A DNA stretch of 64,000 bases from an uncultured Lachnoclostridium sp. (GTDB lineage Bacteria > Bacillota > Clostridia > Lachnospirales > Lachnospiraceae): the NCBI GenBank assembly GCA_946415315.1, contig CAMKRZ010000004.1, positions 157,386-221,385 on the forward strand, in the 5' to 3' direction. The notes below the pieces were generated by a model, which was not told the DNA's origin, ran no database searches, and saw only the letters and a list, made by a program, of their open reading frames with translations. The translations under genes were made by a program, and so were the position numbers. Below, in pieces: positions 15,331-23,005 of the stretch (within the stretch, counting starts at the first letter, position 1; the number at the start of each line of letters is the position of its first letter).

Positions 15331-18165
15331 ATGGTACTGGATTACGCTAAATACGAGGACATTGCCAGGAGAGTGATCGCCGAGGGCGTTGTTCTTCTGG
15401 AAAACAACGGCGTTCTGCCGATCGCGGTGAACTCCCGGATCGCGGTGTACGGCCGCATTCAGAGCAAAGAGTACATAGCCGGTATCGGTTCGGGAGGCAT
15501 GGTGAACATTCCCAAGAGGGTGCGCCTGATCGACGTTCTGACCGAGGAAAATAACATCTCCGTCGATGAGGAACTCATGGAGATCTACCGCGCGTGGGAG
15601 GAGAAAAATCCCCGCGAGGTCGGGATCGGCTGGGGCAAGGAGCCGTGGTCGCAAGCGGAGATGCCCGTGAGCGAGGAGCTTGCGAGGGAAGTCGCGGCGC
15701 GCACGGACACGGCGATCGTCATCCTCGGGCGGAGCGCCGGGGAGGATCAGGACAACCGGAATCAGCCGGGGTCCTATCAGCTGACGGACACGGAAATGAC
15801 GCTTCTTAAGAACGTCTGCGCGGCGTGTCCGCGCACGATCGTGCTGCTGAATACCGGCAACATCATCGACATGCGTTTTGTCGATCTCTGCAAACCGGCT
15901 GCCGTGATGTACATCTGGCAGGGCGGCGTGATGACCGGCGCCGGCGTGGCGGATGTGCTTCTAGGGCGCGTGAGCCCGAGCGGACATCTCGCAGACACGA
16001 TCGCGTACGATGCGGCGGACTACCCGGCAAGTGACAATTTCGGAAGCCCCGTGCGCAATCTCTACGCCGAGGACATCTACGTCGGGTACCGTCATTTTGA
16101 GACCGCCGCGAAGGAGAAGGTTCGGTATCCGTTCGGGTACGGGCTCTCCTATACCACGTTCGAGATCGAGCAGGGAGAGTCGTCCTACGACGGCATGTAT
16201 TTCTACCTTGCGACCGATGTGCGCAATACCGGCAATCGCAAGGGACAATGCGTCGTCCAGTGCTACGTTCAGGCGCCGGAGGGGGCTCTCGGAAAGCCGG
16301 CGCGCGTGCTCGCGGGATTTATCAAGACCGGTGAGATCGAGCCCGGCGAGCGAGAGATGATCGGACTTACGATCGACCGTCGGGAAATGTCGTCCTACGA
16401 CGATTCCGGCGCGAGCGGCCACGAGGGCTGCTTCGTCATGGAGGCGGGCGAGTATGTCGTTTATCTCGGGGAAAATGTGCGCGACGCGAAGGAGTACTGC
16501 CGTTTCACCCTCGCGGAGACCGAGGTTGTCGAGGAGTGCGGCACCGCGATGAAGCCGGTCGTGCCGTTTGAGCGCAGGAAGGCCGCGAGAAAGAGCACGG
16601 GTGACGCGGACGGCAATGTTGCATACGAATATATCCTCGAGCCGGTGCCGACGAGAACGGACGCGTTCGGCTGCGGCGAAGGCGCGAAACCGGAGCTGCC
16701 GGAGGCGCCGGAGTACACGGGCGACCGCGGACTGATGTTAAAGGATGTGCGCGACGGGAACGCGACGATGGATGAGTTCCTCGCGCAGTTCACGAACGAG
16801 GAGTTGTTGCCGTTTGTGCGCGGCGAAGGCATGGGAAGCCCGAAGGTGACGCCGGGAACGGCAGCGGCGTTCGGCGGAACGAGCGAGGTGCTGAAAGCTC
16901 ACGGTGTGCCGTGCGGTTGCTGCTCGGACGGACCGAGCGGACTGCGGCTCGACTGCGGCGACAAGGCGATGGCGATCCCGATCGGAACGCTGATCGCATG
17001 CACCTTCAACCGCGATCTGGTCGCGGACCTGATGTTGCATGTCGGTATGGAAATGTGCCACTACAAGGTTGACTGTGTGCTCGGACCGGGAATGAATCTG
17101 CACCGGCATCCGTTCAACGGGCGCAATTTTGAATACTTCAGCGAGGATCCGTTCCTCACGGGGCAGATGGCGGCAGCGGAGCTCGAGGGATTGCAGCGCG
17201 TGGGCGTGACCGGCACGATCAAGCATTTCTGCTGCAACAACCAGGAGCTGAACCGCTATGCGTCGGATTCCGTCGTCTCGGAGCGAGCGCTGCGAGAGCT
17301 GTACCTGCGCGGTTTCGAGATCGCGATCCGCGACGGGGGCGCAAGCACCGTCATGACGACCTACGGCCGCGTGAACGGCATGTGGACCTCGTGCGACGCG
17401 GAACTCAACACGAAGATCCTGCGCGAGCAGTGGGGCTTTGACGGTTTCGTCATGACCGACTGGTGGGCGGCGATCAACGAAGACGCGGCGACCGGCCGCT
17501 CGGAGACCGCAGGCGGAAGCCACACGAATTTTGCGGACATGGTTCTCGCGCAAAATGACACGTACATGGTATGCCCGGACGGCTCGAAGAACAACCACGG
17601 CGACAATCTTCCGGAGGCGATCGCCTCGGGCAGGGTGCCGAGGGAAGTTCTGCTGCGCACGGCGGCAAATGTGTGCGGCGTGCTGATGCGCCTTCCCGCG
17701 ATGGCGCGCATGTGCGGCGAGGAGCGGAAGATTCATCTGTTCAACCGCGGGCCGGAGTGGGAGCTGGCCGCGAACGACGACATCGAGTATTTTGCGGTGA
17801 CACGCGACACGACGATCGATCTGTCGCACGTCCGCGCGGTGCGCGGCGTGGATTTCTGCTACGGACTCGAGATCGAGGAGATCGGCGGCTACGAGATCGA
17901 GCTGACAGTCACGGGCGAGGGCACGGAGGCGGCGCAGCTGCCGGTGACCTGGTTCTTCGCCGGGATCCCCACATTTTCCTTCGTGTTCCACGGCACGAAC
18001 GGGAAGGAAGTGACGGAGACGGGCAAGGTCTTCTTCAACTCGAACCACGCGGTGCACAGGATGCATTTTTCGCAGGAGGGGCTTAAGCTGGTGAGCCTTC
18101 GGCTTCGCTACATCGGAACGCTCGAGGAAGTCATGGGACTGCCCGGGATCGTTCACGGAAATTGA
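15331..18165 (+). CDS. GH3 beta-glucosidase with inverted domain order
   Basis: 944 residues. The domain usually found at the C-terminus of GH3 enzymes comes first (about 15-240: EGVVLLENNGVLPI, VILGRSAGEDQDN, WQGGVMTGAGVADVLLG), then a fibronectin-III-like segment (about 250-390), then the TIM-barrel domain (about 470-800: GPGMNLHRHPFNGRNFEYFSEDP, GTIKHFCCNNQE, FVMTDWW). Asp710 in MTDWW is the expected nucleophile. The same inverted order is known from Butyrivibrio and Ruminococcus beta-glucosidases. No signal peptide, so it acts on imported oligosaccharides. GAGGAGGAACAG precedes the ATG. It is followed after 85 bp by the GH10 gene without a terminator. Beta-glucosidase is most likely; beta-xylosidase activity cannot be excluded. 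Confidence 0.9.
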   Translation: MVLDYAKYEDIARRVIAEGVVLLENNGVLPIAVNSRIAVYGRIQSKEYIAGIGSGGMVNIPKRVRLIDVLTEENNISVDEELMEIYRAWEEKNPREVGIGWGKEPWSQAEMPVSEELAREVAARTDTAIVILGRSAGEDQDNRNQPGSYQLTDTEMTLLKNVCAACPRTIVLLNTGNIIDMRFVDLCKPAAVMYIWQGGVMTGAGVADVLLGRVSPSGHLADTIAYDAADYPASDNFGSPVRNLYAEDIYVGYRHFETAAKEKVRYPFGYGLSYTTFEIEQGESSYDGMYFYLATDVRNTGNRKGQCVVQCYVQAPEGALGKPARVLAGFIKTGEIEPGEREMIGLTIDRREMSSYDDSGASGHEGCFVMEAGEYVVYLGENVRDAKEYCRFTLAETEVVEECGTAMKPVVPFERRKAARKSTGDADGNVAYEYILEPVPTRTDAFGCGEGAKPELPEAPEYTGDRGLMLKDVRDGNATMDEFLAQFTNEELLPFVRGEGMGSPKVTPGTAAAFGGTSEVLKAHGVPCGCCSDGPSGLRLDCGDKAMAIPIGTLIACTFNRDLVADLMLHVGMEMCHYKVDCVLGPGMNLHRHPFNGRNFEYFSEDPFLTGQMAAAELEGLQRVGVTGTIKHFCCNNQELNRYASDSVVSERALRELYLRGFEIAIRDGGASTVMTTYGRVNGMWTSCDAELNTKILREQWGFDGFVMTDWWAAINEDAATGRSETAGGSHTNFADMVLAQNDTYMVCPDGSKNNHGDNLPEAIASGRVPREVLLRTAANVCGVLMRLPAMARMCGEERKIHLFNRGPEWELAANDDIEYFAVTRDTTIDLSHVRAVRGVDFCYGLEIEEIGGYEIELTVTGEGTEAAQLPVTWFFAGIPTFSFVFHGTNGKEVTETGKVFFNSNHAVHRMHFSQEGLKLVSLRLRYIGTLEEVMGLPGIVHGN

Positions 18166-18249
18166 CTCTGTCGGGGATCCCGACCGCGCGGCGTGCAGCG
18201 GAGGCCCCGTTGGATATAGTAAAAGAGGGATTATTCAGGAGGAAGGAAA

Positions 18250-20319
18250 ATGGTATTAAAAGAGGCTTACAAGGACCTGTTCAAGATCGGAACGGCGGTG
18301 GAGAGCATCCACGACCAGTTCACGAACAATGAGATCGGCAACCCGGACAAGGAGGCACTGATCGTGCGCGAGTTCTCGAGCATGACGTGCGCGAACGAGA
18401 TGAAACCGGCGTACAACATGGGATGGAACAGCCCTGATGCGCGCGAGGACTACCTGCCGTACGTGATCAACCCGAACGCCAAGAAGATGCTTGACTGGGT
18501 GAAGGCGAACGGTCTGAAAATGCGCGCCCACGTGATGGTATGGCACAGCCAGTGCGCGCAGGAGGCATTTTGCAAGGAGTACAAGCCGGTGTTTATTCCG
18601 GTGGACGAGGAGAAGTTGAAGGAAAATCCCCGTCTCCGCTTTATGCAGAGGCTGGATCCGGTGTGCTTTGTTGACCGCGACACGATGCTTAAGCGCCTCG
18701 AGAGCTACATCGACACGATGCTTGACTACATTTATCGCGAGGGCTACGCGGAGCAGATTTACGCGTGGGATGTCGTCAACGAGGCGATCGAGCTGGCGGA
18801 CAAGACCGAGACCGGTCTTCGAAACAGTTACTGGTACCGGGTGATCGGCGATGACTTCATCTACTGGTCGTTCCGGTTCGCGAAGGCAGCGGTGCTGAAG
18901 CACTCCGTGCAGTACGCGGGCGTGTACGGCATCGACCCGGCGGACGAGGCAGCGCTTGCGCGCATCCGCCCGACGCTTGTTTACAACGATTACAACGAGT
19001 GGCAGCCCGACAAGAAGGCGGCCATCATCGCGGCTCTGAAGCGCGAGGGACACGGCCACGGCAGCATCATCGGCGAGGGCCTCATCGACGGCATCGGCAT
19101 GCAGGGCCACATTTCGGACAATAACAACATCGACGAGTACATCGACGCTCTGAACGAATACGCGAGCCTTGTGCGCGAGGTTCAGATCACCGAGCTCGAC
19201 GTAAAATGCACCTGCACCAACATCAACCGCGAGTACTATCAGGCGGTGTTTTACAAAGAATTTTTCGAGCGACTGATCGCGGCGAAGAAGGCTGGCGCGA
19301 ACCTCACCTCCGTGACAATTTGGGGTCTGACGGACGACAATTCCTGGATCCGCGGCGCCGATCCTCTGCTGTTCCGCAAGGACCTCTCCGCGAAGAAGTC
19401 GCACGAGGCATTGATCTACGCGGTGAACGGCGGCGACCTGGGCGAGCCGGAGTACGTGGAGAGAAACCTCGGAAAGCATGTGTACGACTTCGAGACGCCC
19501 GAGGGCGAGGAGCCGAAGGATCCCGAAACGTACGGCTTCAAGATGCGCGGTTTCGGAAAATGTGTCCTTTCGGAGGAGAAGGCGCACAGCGGCAAGCGCT
19601 CGCTCACTACGACACCGAGATTTGCCGACTGGATGGGCATCACCTGTGACGTCACCGACTTCATCGGGCAGACGATCCAGCTTGACGCGTGGGTGTACAG
19701 TGAGGCGAAGGAGATCACCTTAGGCGCCGACATCGAGGGCGTGTTCCCGCAGATCGCGGTTGTCGAGGGCGGCACGGAGTGGAAGAAGATCAGTGCTTCC
19801 TACAAGGTACCTTCCGGACAGCATTCGTTGCGTCTGTTCTTCGGCACGAAGGAGGATCACCAGGGTCCCTGCAGCCCGCTGTTCCTCGATGACCTTGAGA
19901 TCTCGCTGATCGGCCAGGAGGAGAGCTTCGAGGAGGAGACCAACATCGCGGCGATCCGCGGCGCGGGACACCTTCCGTTCATCTTCGTGACCGACAGGGA
20001 GTCTGTGGACGGCAAGAGCAAGTCGCTCGGTGTTACCCGCCAGGAGAAGGATGCGACGATCTCCCTCGATGTGTCCGCGTACATCGGAAAGACCATCGAT
20101 GTCACAATGTTCGTCAAGACGGCCGACAGCGTGATCCGCGTCGGAGTGGACGGCTCCGAGCCGGTACTGTGCGCAGAAATTCCTTCGAAGGTCGGCGAGT
20201 GGACCGAGATCCACACGACTGCGACGCTTCCGGACGGCGTGCTCTCTGCGAAGTTGTATGTCGAGACCGACGGACGCGCGGATTTCTTCGTGGACGATGT
20301 GCTTGTGAAGTTGGCGTAA
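18250..20319 (+). CDS. GH10 endo-beta-1,4-xylanase, cytosolic, with C-terminal CBM-like modules
   Basis: 689 residues. The GH10 domain spans about 1-400, with acid/base Glu178 in WDVVNEAI and nucleophile Glu315 in QITELDVK, plus MRAHVMVWHSQ and TIWGLTDDNSW. It is followed by two beta-sandwich regions resembling family 4/9/22 carbohydrate-binding modules (about 410-565 and 575-689, e.g. ITLGADIEG, SLRLFFGTKE, FLDDLEI; TDGRADFFVDDVLV). No signal peptide is present, although GH10 enzymes usually act outside, so it probably trims imported xylo-oligosaccharides. AGGAGGAAGGAAA precedes the ATG. It is cotranscribed with the GH3 gene and followed by a terminator. Confidence 0.9.
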   Translation: MVLKEAYKDLFKIGTAVESIHDQFTNNEIGNPDKEALIVREFSSMTCANEMKPAYNMGWNSPDAREDYLPYVINPNAKKMLDWVKANGLKMRAHVMVWHSQCAQEAFCKEYKPVFIPVDEEKLKENPRLRFMQRLDPVCFVDRDTMLKRLESYIDTMLDYIYREGYAEQIYAWDVVNEAIELADKTETGLRNSYWYRVIGDDFIYWSFRFAKAAVLKHSVQYAGVYGIDPADEAALARIRPTLVYNDYNEWQPDKKAAIIAALKREGHGHGSIIGEGLIDGIGMQGHISDNNNIDEYIDALNEYASLVREVQITELDVKCTCTNINREYYQAVFYKEFFERLIAAKKAGANLTSVTIWGLTDDNSWIRGADPLLFRKDLSAKKSHEALIYAVNGGDLGEPEYVERNLGKHVYDFETPEGEEPKDPETYGFKMRGFGKCVLSEEKAHSGKRSLTTTPRFADWMGITCDVTDFIGQTIQLDAWVYSEAKEITLGADIEGVFPQIAVVEGGTEWKKISASYKVPSGQHSLRLFFGTKEDHQGPCSPLFLDDLEISLIGQEESFEEETNIAAIRGAGHLPFIFVTDRESVDGKSKSLGVTRQEKDATISLDVSAYIGKTIDVTMFVKTADSVIRVGVDGSEPVLCAEIPSKVGEWTEIHTTATLPDGVLSAKLYVETDGRADFFVDDVLVKLA

Positions 20320-20368
20320 CTGCCGGAACGTCAATTGTTCGGCGTTTCCCCGACATCTGAATGAACGG

Positions 20369-20406
20369 GCCCGGAATACTGCGGCGACGGTGTTCCGGGC
20401 TTGCTT
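20369..20406 (+). terminator. Terminator of the GH3-GH10 operon
   Basis: GCCCGGAA (20369-20376) pairs with TTCCGGGC (20393-20400), followed by TTGCTTTTTT. Confidence 0.9.
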
Positions 20407-20430
20407 TTTTGTGGAAAGGCGATGTTGCTA

Positions 20431-20459
20431 TTGTATTTTTCGCTTGCTTGTGCTACAAT
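20431..20459 (+). promoter_or_regulatory. Promoter of the first transglutaminase-like lipoprotein
   Basis: TTGTAT (20431-20436), 17 bp, TACAAT (20454-20459). Confidence 0.7.
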
Positions 20460-20527
20460 CCCACAGGTTCGAAATCAGGACCGAGATTTAGGGGGTTTCT
20501 CACGTGGGGACGTGGGAACCGGTGATG

Positions 20528-20554
20528 AAAGGAGTTTTGCGCGTGGGGGCGCGG
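20528..20554 (+). promoter_or_regulatory. Ribosome site followed by a GC hairpin, copy 1
   Basis: AAAGGAG (20528-20534) is followed by a small hairpin, GCGC (20539-20542) with GCGC (20549-20552), before the ATG at 20564. The same arrangement occurs before the second paralogue at 22968-22994. A GTG at 20543 is an alternative start here, but the second copy has GAG at that place, which argues for the ATG. Confidence 0.5.
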
Positions 20555-20563
20555 AAAGAACGT

Positions 20564-22951
20564 ATGCAAAAGAAGAATAACAGTTTGCGGACAGGAAAGG
20601 TCAGTTTCGCCGTACTGGCCTTTTTGTTGTGTGTGGGAATGCTTGCCGGCTGCGGCAAAGACAAACCTAAACAAGGCGATAACAGGACAGCGGTGACAGA
20701 GGGGGCGGCCGCTGCGGTATCGGTGACAGCCACTTCGTCGCCTACGCCGACGGCCACGCCGACACCGACGGTGCCGTTTGTGCAGAGGACATATGAGACT
20801 GTCGGGCGCGACGACGTCTACCGGGTGCCGGTTAAGGAGGTAGATGAGGGACAGTATCTGATGAGCACGCAGTGCGCCGGGGAGTACGCGCTTCTGTGGT
20901 TCAGCCCTTCACTTCTGGGCGAAGAGGACGAGGCGGTCGATAGCCTTGTGCTGATCCGGCCTGCCGTGAATGAGGAACGGTACCGGGTTTCCTTCGATTA
21001 CCCGATTGCCACACTGCGGTTGCTCGCGGACGGCACGGTCATCCTGGAGGAGACGGCGACCGGCTGCATTCACGTGTTCGACAATACGCTAGAAGAGACG
21101 GGGCATTTTCTGCTGAGTGAGATGAACGGAACGGTTTTCGTCGACGCTTCGGAGGATGACATACTTTGGATCGCGGACGATGCGAACGGGAAACTGCTGG
21201 CGTACGACCTGAAGGGACAGCCGGCGGGCGAGTATTCATATGACACGAAGTATCGTCTGACGCGGTATCTCGGTTCCCGGAACGGTCAGAAGTTTTTCCT
21301 TGCGGTGCAGGAAAATGCCGACGTTTTCGTCTATTACGTCATCCCCGCGGACGGCAGCGAAATGTATTGCCGGAGCGAGAGTGAGGACAGTCTCGGCGAT
21401 GAATGGAGAGCGGACCGGTACGCGCCCATGCGCGCGCCGATCAACGTAAATGCGGATGCGACCTGGTTTTTCCATGAACCCGGAGCCCTGCGTGAGGGTG
21501 TCGCGTTTCCGAAGAGAACGGCCAATGAGGAGATCTGTTTTGTCCAGGGGAACTCCCTGTGCAGCAACAACTATCGCTGGACCGGACCCGAGACCTGCCT
21601 GATGGACTTCCGGTTATATGACATGGAGAAAAGGACGGTGTCTGAAGTGTTGTCCGGGGGCGACATTCCCGACTGCAGCTATGCGTCCGTCAACGGGATC
21701 GTCGGTGACGGGATCGTGCTGATCGTGGTCAGCCGCGTGAGCGGCGGGGAGGAGATCCTGCTGTGGAACGCGGGGGAGAAGACGACACCGATCACGGGTT
21801 TCTGCGATTTTTCGAAGGATGATCTCGCGGGGTGCCTGGCGGAGCTTTTGAAGGAAGCCGAGGAACAGTACAACATTGTGATCACGCCGGACCGCACGGA
21901 GGATGACGGGACACTCGGTTCGCTCGGTGATTTTATGTCGGAGTTTGAGTTTGTCAACTCCTTCCTGCTCGCGGCGAAGAACAACCCGGAGGTGCTGAAG
22001 TCGGAGTCCGGGGAAGCGATCCATCCGGAAAATATGAGCAACAACGACGGGGCACACTACACGTTCAACCCGCACGTATTTTCCACGTTCTATCTAAAGG
22101 AGCACGGGGAGAAGCGCAGAGACGTGTTCTACGCCTATGTGGATGCGCTCCGTGCAGGTGAGGACGGTTTCCGCTGTCCGAACGAAGGCGACGCGGCCTG
22201 GAGCAGCGGCAGATATGCGATGATGTTCTTCCCGTTCGCGGGGCTGTACGCCGATGCGGAGTATGTCGGGAACGGATGGGCCGAGATCACGTACAAGATC
22301 CCGAAGGAGGAGTTCCTTGCGAAGGAGCGTGAGTTCGAGGCGAGGATCGAGGAGATCCTGAATGACGTGCTCGAGGACGATTACACGGACTTTGAGAAGG
22401 CGCTGGCACTGTATGAGTTTCTGACGGAGTACAGTGTCTACGATTACGACATGATGGCCCACAACGGGGACGAGACATGGACGAGCAGACAGTCGTCCTA
22501 CCGCGTTCTCACGGAGAAGCAGGGCGTCTGCGGAGAAATTGCGATGCTGTACCAGTATCTCGGTCTGCAGTGCGGCATCGACGTGGACGAGGTCGTCGGC
22601 GCTGCGGTCGAGTACGGCGCGGACTCGCATGCTTGGAATTACATCCTGCTCGACGGGACGGGGTATCTGATCGACGCCACCTGGGGCCTCACGGACAACC
22701 ACAAGCCGGATCTGAAGTACTTCCTTTTCACGGACGAGCTGCGCGAGACCCGGGACGGCTACCGGACCGATTCGTGTGACGTCGGATTCTGCGGTATGTA
22801 CGGCGCCCGCAAGAAATTCTCGTTTGAGTGCAATGACGAGCATTACAGCGAGCTGTGGGAAGGATACTTCATCGCGTTTGACGAGAACGAAAAATGCATT
22901 TTCTACCGCGATCGCAACGGTTCGATCAAGCGGTTTGATTACGGCCGTTGA
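20564..22951 (+). CDS. Transglutaminase-like lipoprotein, paralogue 1
   Basis: 795 residues. A lipoprotein signal ends with MLAGC (Cys30), then a Thr/Pro/Ala linker (about 45-68, repeating ATPTPTV), a ~400-residue region that looks like a repeated beta structure (VILEETATGCIHVFDN, GKLLAYDLKGQPAGEY), and a C-terminal transglutaminase-like fold. The expected catalytic triad is visible: Cys656 in KQGVCGEIAML, His689 in DSHAWNY and Asp704 in YLIDATWGL. Such extracellular domains may act as cysteine proteases or cross-linking enzymes; the substrate is unknown. It is 54 bp upstream of a paralogue of the same design, so a tandem duplication. The start was set at the ATG giving a normal lipoprotein signal. 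Confidence 0.85.
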   Translation: MQKKNNSLRTGKVSFAVLAFLLCVGMLAGCGKDKPKQGDNRTAVTEGAAAAVSVTATSSPTPTATPTPTVPFVQRTYETVGRDDVYRVPVKEVDEGQYLMSTQCAGEYALLWFSPSLLGEEDEAVDSLVLIRPAVNEERYRVSFDYPIATLRLLADGTVILEETATGCIHVFDNTLEETGHFLLSEMNGTVFVDASEDDILWIADDANGKLLAYDLKGQPAGEYSYDTKYRLTRYLGSRNGQKFFLAVQENADVFVYYVIPADGSEMYCRSESEDSLGDEWRADRYAPMRAPINVNADATWFFHEPGALREGVAFPKRTANEEICFVQGNSLCSNNYRWTGPETCLMDFRLYDMEKRTVSEVLSGGDIPDCSYASVNGIVGDGIVLIVVSRVSGGEEILLWNAGEKTTPITGFCDFSKDDLAGCLAELLKEAEEQYNIVITPDRTEDDGTLGSLGDFMSEFEFVNSFLLAAKNNPEVLKSESGEAIHPENMSNNDGAHYTFNPHVFSTFYLKEHGEKRRDVFYAYVDALRAGEDGFRCPNEGDAAWSSGRYAMMFFPFAGLYADAEYVGNGWAEITYKIPKEEFLAKEREFEARIEEILNDVLEDDYTDFEKALALYEFLTEYSVYDYDMMAHNGDETWTSRQSSYRVLTEKQGVCGEIAMLYQYLGLQCGIDVDEVVGAAVEYGADSHAWNYILLDGTGYLIDATWGLTDNHKPDLKYFLFTDELRETRDGYRTDSCDVGFCGMYGARKKFSFECNDEHYSELWEGYFIAFDENEKCIFYRDRNGSIKRFDYGR

Positions 22952-22967
22952 CGGGGGATCGGAAGAG

Positions 22968-22994
22968 AAAGGAGTTTCGCGCGAGGGGGCGCGC
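22968..22994 (+). promoter_or_regulatory. Ribosome site followed by a GC hairpin, copy 2
   Basis: AAAGGAG (22968-22974), then CGCGC (22978-22982) pairing with GCGCG (22989-22993), then 12 nt to ATG 23006. The only good Shine-Dalgarno is about 31 nt from the start; folding of the hairpin would bring it to normal spacing. Confidence 0.5.
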
Positions 22995-23005
22995 GGGCAG
23001 ATCAT

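Noticed and set aside
16738..18156. 472-codon open frame antisense to the GH3 gene
   Set aside because: Shadow frame caused by high GC in third positions; no ribosome site or motif.
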